Source: Microbacterium sp. (GTDB lineage: Bacteria > Actinomycetota > Actinomycetes > Actinomycetales > Microbacteriaceae). From it: a stretch of DNA of 9,420 nucleotides. The DNA lies in the NCBI GenBank assembly GCA_031286555.1, contig JAITUD010000455.1, positions 1 to 9,420 of the forward strand. The letters run 5' to 3'. The position numbers were made by a program, and so were the translations under genes. Below, in pieces: positions 7,073-9,420 of this stretch. Position 1 is the first letter of the stretch, and each line of letters begins with the position of its first letter. Below the pieces are notes generated by a model, which was not told the DNA's origin, ran no database searches, and saw nothing but the letters and a program-made list of their open reading frames with translations.

Positions 7073-7106
7073 CGGAAAGAGCGCGGAAAGCGGCTCCGCC
7101 TAGCGT
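7073..7106 (+). promoter_or_regulatory. Putative SARP-type promoter of the methyltransferase
   Basis: CGGAAAG occurs at 7073-7079 and again at 7084-7090, an exact heptamer direct repeat with an 11-nt period. TAGCGT (7101-7106), a TANNNT -10 box, starts 10 nt after the second heptamer. No -35 resembling TTGACA is present. The geometry is close to that of SARP-activated promoters, which usually have 8 nt in that position. The heptamer differs from those at the regulators' own promoters. Confidence 0.4.
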
Positions 7107-7115
7107 GACTCCGGT

Positions 7116-7129
7116 CGGCGGCACCGCCG
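7116..7129. repeat. Perfect inverted repeat in the methyltransferase leader
   Basis: CGGCGG (7116-7121) and CCGCCG (7124-7129) are exact inverted repeats around a CA centre, just downstream of the putative -10. They could be an operator or a short leader hairpin. In DNA this GC-rich such a repeat also arises by chance. Confidence 0.3.
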
Positions 7130-7156
7130 GCATCGCAACGGAGACGGAGGCGGCGA

Positions 7157-7954
7157 ATGCCCACCACCACGATCGGCGAGTACCTGTTCGACAGTGCTTC
7201 GGACCTCGGATCGGCGCACTTGGACGCTCTCACCGCGCTGCTGGACAGGTACACCGACGGAGTCCTGGACGGGCTGCCGCTGCCCGCGCATCCGCGGTGT
7301 CTGGAGATCGGCGCGGGCAACGGCTCGATCGCCCGCGCGATCGCCGATCGTACCGCCGGTGACGTCCTCGCCATCGACCTCGACACCACCAGCGTGACCC
7401 CCGGGCCCGGGGTCGAGGTGCGCCGGCACGACATCCGCGACGGCGTGCCGGGAGGCGACTACGACCTCATCCACGCGCGCTGCCTGCTGGTGCACCTGCC
7501 CGAACGGGAGGAGATCCTGACCGGGCTGGTCGCCGCACTCGCGCCAGGAGGGTGGCTCGTGCTCGGCGACATCGGTTCGCCGCCGACAGCGGTCACTGTG
7601 CCCGAGGCCGGTGACCGTGAGGTCTGGGACCGCTACGCCCACATCGCGTACGACATCGTCGGCCCCCGCGCCGGACATTCTTACTCCTGGGCGGGCGAGA
7701 CGCACGACAGGATGCTGGACGAAGGACTGCAGGACGTGCACGCCGAGGCGTTTCGGCCGTTCAGTCGCGGTGACGACGTCGGAGCCCGCTGCCACGTGAA
7801 CCTGAGCATGCAGGCGGAGGGGCCGCTTCTCAGCGCCGGGCTCGCACCCGGCGACATGCGGCGCTACCGCGAGATGCTGCTCGATCCTCGTCTGCGCGCC
7901 TGGTTCTTCGAGATCGTGTACACCTGGGGCCGGCGGGCGCCGGCCGAGGTCTGA
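7157..7954 (+). CDS. Class I SAM-dependent methyltransferase
   Basis: The 265-residue cytoplasmic protein has a Rossmann-type methyltransferase core. Motif I CLEIGAGNGSIA is at 48-59, the acidic residue after strand 2 at Asp74 (VLAIDLD), HDIRDG at 91-96, YDLIHARCLLVHLP at 102-115, and LAPGGWLVLGDI at 128-139. The C-terminal part (about 150-265) holds the substrate side and cannot be matched to a specific acceptor. It may act on a small molecule; this is inference from family style and from the regulator and exporter neighbours. The ATG at 7157 is set by GGAGG at 7146-7150, 6 nt upstream. A 98-nt gap with its own promoter-like elements separates it from regulator 1, so it may be transcribed separately. 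It converges on lysE2 with an 18-nt gap. Confidence 0.88.
   Translation: MPTTTIGEYLFDSASDLGSAHLDALTALLDRYTDGVLDGLPLPAHPRCLEIGAGNGSIARAIADRTAGDVLAIDLDTTSVTPGPGVEVRRHDIRDGVPGGDYDLIHARCLLVHLPEREEILTGLVAALAPGGWLVLGDIGSPPTAVTVPEAGDREVWDRYAHIAYDIVGPRAGHSYSWAGETHDRMLDEGLQDVHAEAFRPFSRGDDVGARCHVNLSMQAEGPLLSAGLAPGDMRRYREMLLDPRLRAWFFEIVYTWGRRAPAEV
7928..7945. repeat. GC-rich hairpin at the end of the methyltransferase gene
   Basis: GGCCGGC (7928-7934) pairs with GCCGGCC (7939-7945) around a 4-nt loop, inside the last codons of the methyltransferase. Read on the minus strand it lies 27 nt beyond the lysE2 stop. A GCCGGC-armed hairpin also follows lysE1, so it may help end exporter transcripts. No T-tract follows. 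Confidence 0.3.
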
Positions 7955-7979
7955 GGCCCCGGATGCCCATGCTCAGACC
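7948..7979. terminator. Possible bidirectional terminator between methyltransferase and lysE2
   Basis: GGTCTGAG (7948-7955) and CTCAGACC (7972-7979) form a perfect 8-bp stem with a 16-nt loop. The stem arms contain the methyltransferase TGA (7952-7954) and the lysE2 stop on the other strand (7973-7975). Position between convergent genes suits a two-way terminator, but there is no T-tract on either side. Confidence 0.45.
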
Positions 7980-8596
7980 ACGAGCACGACCGCCGCCAGC
8001 ACGACGTAGACCGTGGCGCTCAGCAGGGCGATGCGGCTCCGGGCGAGGCGTGAGCCTCTCAGACGCGTCGTCAGATGCCCGGCGAGCACGGCGTAGGTGC
8101 TGTAGCAGGAGACGGCGATCAGCATGTAGAGCGTGCCGAGGACACCGAGCTGCAGGGCCGACGGCCCGCGGTCGGGCCGCACGAACTGCGGCAGGAAGGC
8201 GAGGAAGAACAGCGCCGTCTTGGGGTTGAGCACGTCGACGAGGAGCCCGTCGAGGAAGAGCCGGCCGCGTTGCGGAAGTGGCGCGGGACCGTCCACAGGC
8301 TGCTCGGTCCGGCGCGTGCGCACCGTGTGGACGGCGAGCCAGAGGAGGTAACCCGCACCCGCCCAGCCGACGGCCTCCATGCCCATCGGCACCAGCGCGA
8401 GCAGCGCGGCGATTCCGGCCGCAGCGAGTGCGGTGTGCACGATCACCCCCGCCCCGAGTCCCATCATCGAGAACAGCCCGGCAGCGGTGCCGTGCTGCGA
8501 ACTGCGAGCGATCACGTAGGCCACTGAAGGGCCTGGCACCGCGGCTATCATCAGTGCTGTGCCGGCGAACGCCAGCAGCATCTCCATACTCGGCAT
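7973..8596 (-). CDS. LysE/RhtB-family exporter, copy 2
   Basis: The 207-residue membrane protein is a paralogue of the exporter at 3337-3957. It has the same PGPSVAYV motif (21-28) and LNPKTALFFLAFLPQFVRPDRG block (from about 123), one residue later because of a single insertion in the loop near residue 105. Most differences are conservative swaps in membrane helices. Less conservative ones fall in the hydrophilic loop (about 93-107) and around residues 160-165, including Asp to Tyr next to the conserved STYAVLA. Substrate range could therefore differ. The ATG at 8596 aligns with copy 1 and has GGGGGGA 6 nt upstream on its strand. The open frame running further upstream to about 9334 is antisense to regulator 2 and is not coding. 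It diverges from regulator 2. Confidence 0.92.
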   Translation of the reverse strand: MPSMEMLLAFAGTALMIAAVPGPSVAYVIARSSQHGTAAGLFSMMGLGAGVIVHTALAAAGIAALLALVPMGMEAVGWAGAGYLLWLAVHTVRTRRTEQPVDGPAPLPQRGRLFLDGLLVDVLNPKTALFFLAFLPQFVRPDRGPSALQLGVLGTLYMLIAVSCYSTYAVLAGHLTTRLRGSRLARSRIALLSATVYVVLAAVVLVV

Positions 8597-8603
8597 GCGA
8601 ATC

Positions 8604-8646
8604 CCCCCGGATACCGGTGGTGTTTCCCCCGGTGCCGACCTATGAT
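8604..8646 (+). promoter_or_regulatory. Putative SARP-type promoter of regulator 2
   Basis: CCCCCGG (8604-8610) and CCCCCGG (8626-8632) are identical heptamers 22 nt apart. CGGTGGT (8615-8621) lies exactly midway. Eight nt follow the last heptamer before TATGAT (8641-8646). The spacing is identical to that at 3967-4009, although the flanking bases have drifted. The first C-tract may double as the lysE2 ribosome site on the other strand. Confidence 0.5.
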
Positions 8647-8726
8647 GATTGCTTCCGATTTCATGGTGTTTTCGTCGCCGCTGAAGCACGGACGCCGTGG
8701 GATCTGCTTTCGGGGGGAAGCAGTCG

Positions 8727-8744
8727 ATGAGGGCGACGCGGTGA
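8727..8744 (+). other. Possible five-codon leader ORF (M-R-A-T-R-stop)
   Basis: The ATG at 8727 follows a GGGGGGAAG block (8712-8720) at ribosome-site distance. The five codons end at TGA 8742-8744, overlapping the GTG start of regulator 2 (GTGA). It matches the mini-ORF before regulator 1. It may be chance, since the GAGGG within it can serve as the regulator's own ribosome site. Confidence 0.25.
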
Positions 8745-9420
8745 GGTTCGAGACCCTCGGTCCGTTGCGCGTCGAGCGCGCCGGAGCCGATGTGACACCG
8801 CCGGGGCGGGTGCAGCGACTCGTACTGGCGATGCTGCTGCTGCATGCCAACCGGTCGGTCCCCGTCGACTCGTTCTTCGATGCCGTGTGGCCGGACGATC
8901 CCATCGCGAGGGCCCAGTCGCGTCTGCCGCTCACCGTGCATCGCATCCGTGCGCGCCTGGACGACCCTGCGCGTCTGAGCTTCGAACCGGGCGGCTACGT
9001 GCTGCACGTGGCAGAGGACGAGTCGGATGTCGCGGGCTTCGACCGCCTCACCGCGTGCCTCCGTGACGATCGGCTGCCCCCGGACGAGATCGTGCGGATC
9101 ACGACCAAGGCCCTCGGTCTGTGGCGCGGGGAGCCCCTTGAGGATGTGGTGGAGCTCGGCGACGCCGCCGAGGTGCTGCGCTGGATCGATCGTCGGCGCT
9201 GGGTGATCCAGACCTGGTGCGAGGCTCAACTGCAGCGGGGATGCCAGGCCGAGGTGATCGACCGGGCGACGGCCGACCTCGCACGGGAGCCGCTGCACGA
9301 GCCGTTCGCGGCGCTGCTGATGCGCGCGCTGCACGAGGCGGGCCGTCCTGCAGACGCGCTGGTCGTGTACGAGCGGACTCGTGTCGCACTGCGCGACGAA
9401 CTGGGACTCGACCCGGGGCC
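8741..9420 (+). CDS. AfsR/SARP-type regulator, copy 2 (3' end outside window)
   Basis: An open frame with no stop runs from a GTG at 8741 to the window end, giving 226 complete codons. It starts MRFETLGPLRV, like regulator 1. It contains the winged-helix DNA-binding region (about 1-95, with TPPGRVQRLVLAMLLL) and a BTAD domain reaching the ELGLDPG block. By eye identity to regulator 1 is about 70%. Differences cluster at residues 12-16, 38-61 and 106-122, and include positions in the DNA-binding region, so its targets may differ partly. GAGGG at 8729-8733 is the likely ribosome site. Whether it has the ATPase and TPR parts of copy 1 cannot be seen. Confidence 0.88.
   Translation, partial: MRFETLGPLRVERAGADVTPPGRVQRLVLAMLLLHANRSVPVDSFFDAVWPDDPIARAQSRLPLTVHRIRARLDDPARLSFEPGGYVLHVAEDESDVAGFDRLTACLRDDRLPPDEIVRITTKALGLWRGEPLEDVVELGDAAEVLRWIDRRRWVIQTWCEAQLQRGCQAEVIDRATADLAREPLHEPFAALLMRALHEAGRPADALVVYERTRVALRDELGLDPG

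Larger units (their letters stand above)
7973..9420. repeat. Duplicated exporter/regulator module, copy 2
   Basis: This is the counterpart of 3337-4780, with the same gene order and orientation and a conserved intergenic layout. It is truncated by the window end, so whether a second methyltransferase or another module follows cannot be seen. Confidence 0.85.

Noticed and set aside
8597..9334. N-terminal extension of lysE2 into regulator 2
   Set aside because: It is antisense to regulator 2, and copy 1 fixes the start at 8596.
1..9420. tRNA, rRNA, riboswitch, CRISPR array or transposase
   Set aside because: No cloverleaf, conserved RNA motif, spaced short repeats or transposase-like frame was seen on either strand.

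Overview
The window is high-GC DNA with GGAGG-type ribosome sites and tightly packed genes. This and the encoded families point to an actinobacterium. The protein style fits Microbacteriaceae (Microbacterium-like), but that placement is inference. No rRNA, tRNA, CRISPR array or insertion sequence is visible.

Region 1 (about 1-3373, plus strand) is a compact four-gene operon: a DUF488 protein, a class P/B dye-decolorizing haem peroxidase, the formate-dehydrogenase sulfurtransferase FdhD, and a ten-helix TDT/SLAC1 (TehA-like) transporter. Two junctions are ATGA overlaps and the third is a 9-nt gap, so the genes are probably co-translated. No formate dehydrogenase lies in the window.

Region 2 (3337-9420) is built from a duplicated module. 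Each copy has a LysE/RhtB-type exporter gene on the minus strand, diverging from a large AfsR/SARP-type regulator on the plus strand. Copy 1 is lysE1 (3337-3957) plus a complete 985-residue regulator (4101-7058). Copy 2 is lysE2 (7973-8596) plus a regulator cut off by the window end (8741-9420). The copies are offset by about 4.64 kb. By eye the exporters are about three-quarters identical and the regulator N-termini about 70%. A class I methyltransferase gene (7157-7954) sits between the copies.

The non-coding DNA is the most interesting part. Both exporter/regulator intergenic regions keep the same layout: C-rich heptamers 22 nt apart with a CGGTGG heptamer midway, then exactly 8 nt, then TATGAT. 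This matches the known geometry of SARP-activated promoters. A separate heptamer repeat (CGGAAAG, 11-nt period) lies upstream of a TAGCGT box in front of the methyltransferase. The working model is a self-regulating SARP circuit controlling export, and perhaps methylation, of an unknown small molecule. The substrate and any biosynthetic genes are not visible.
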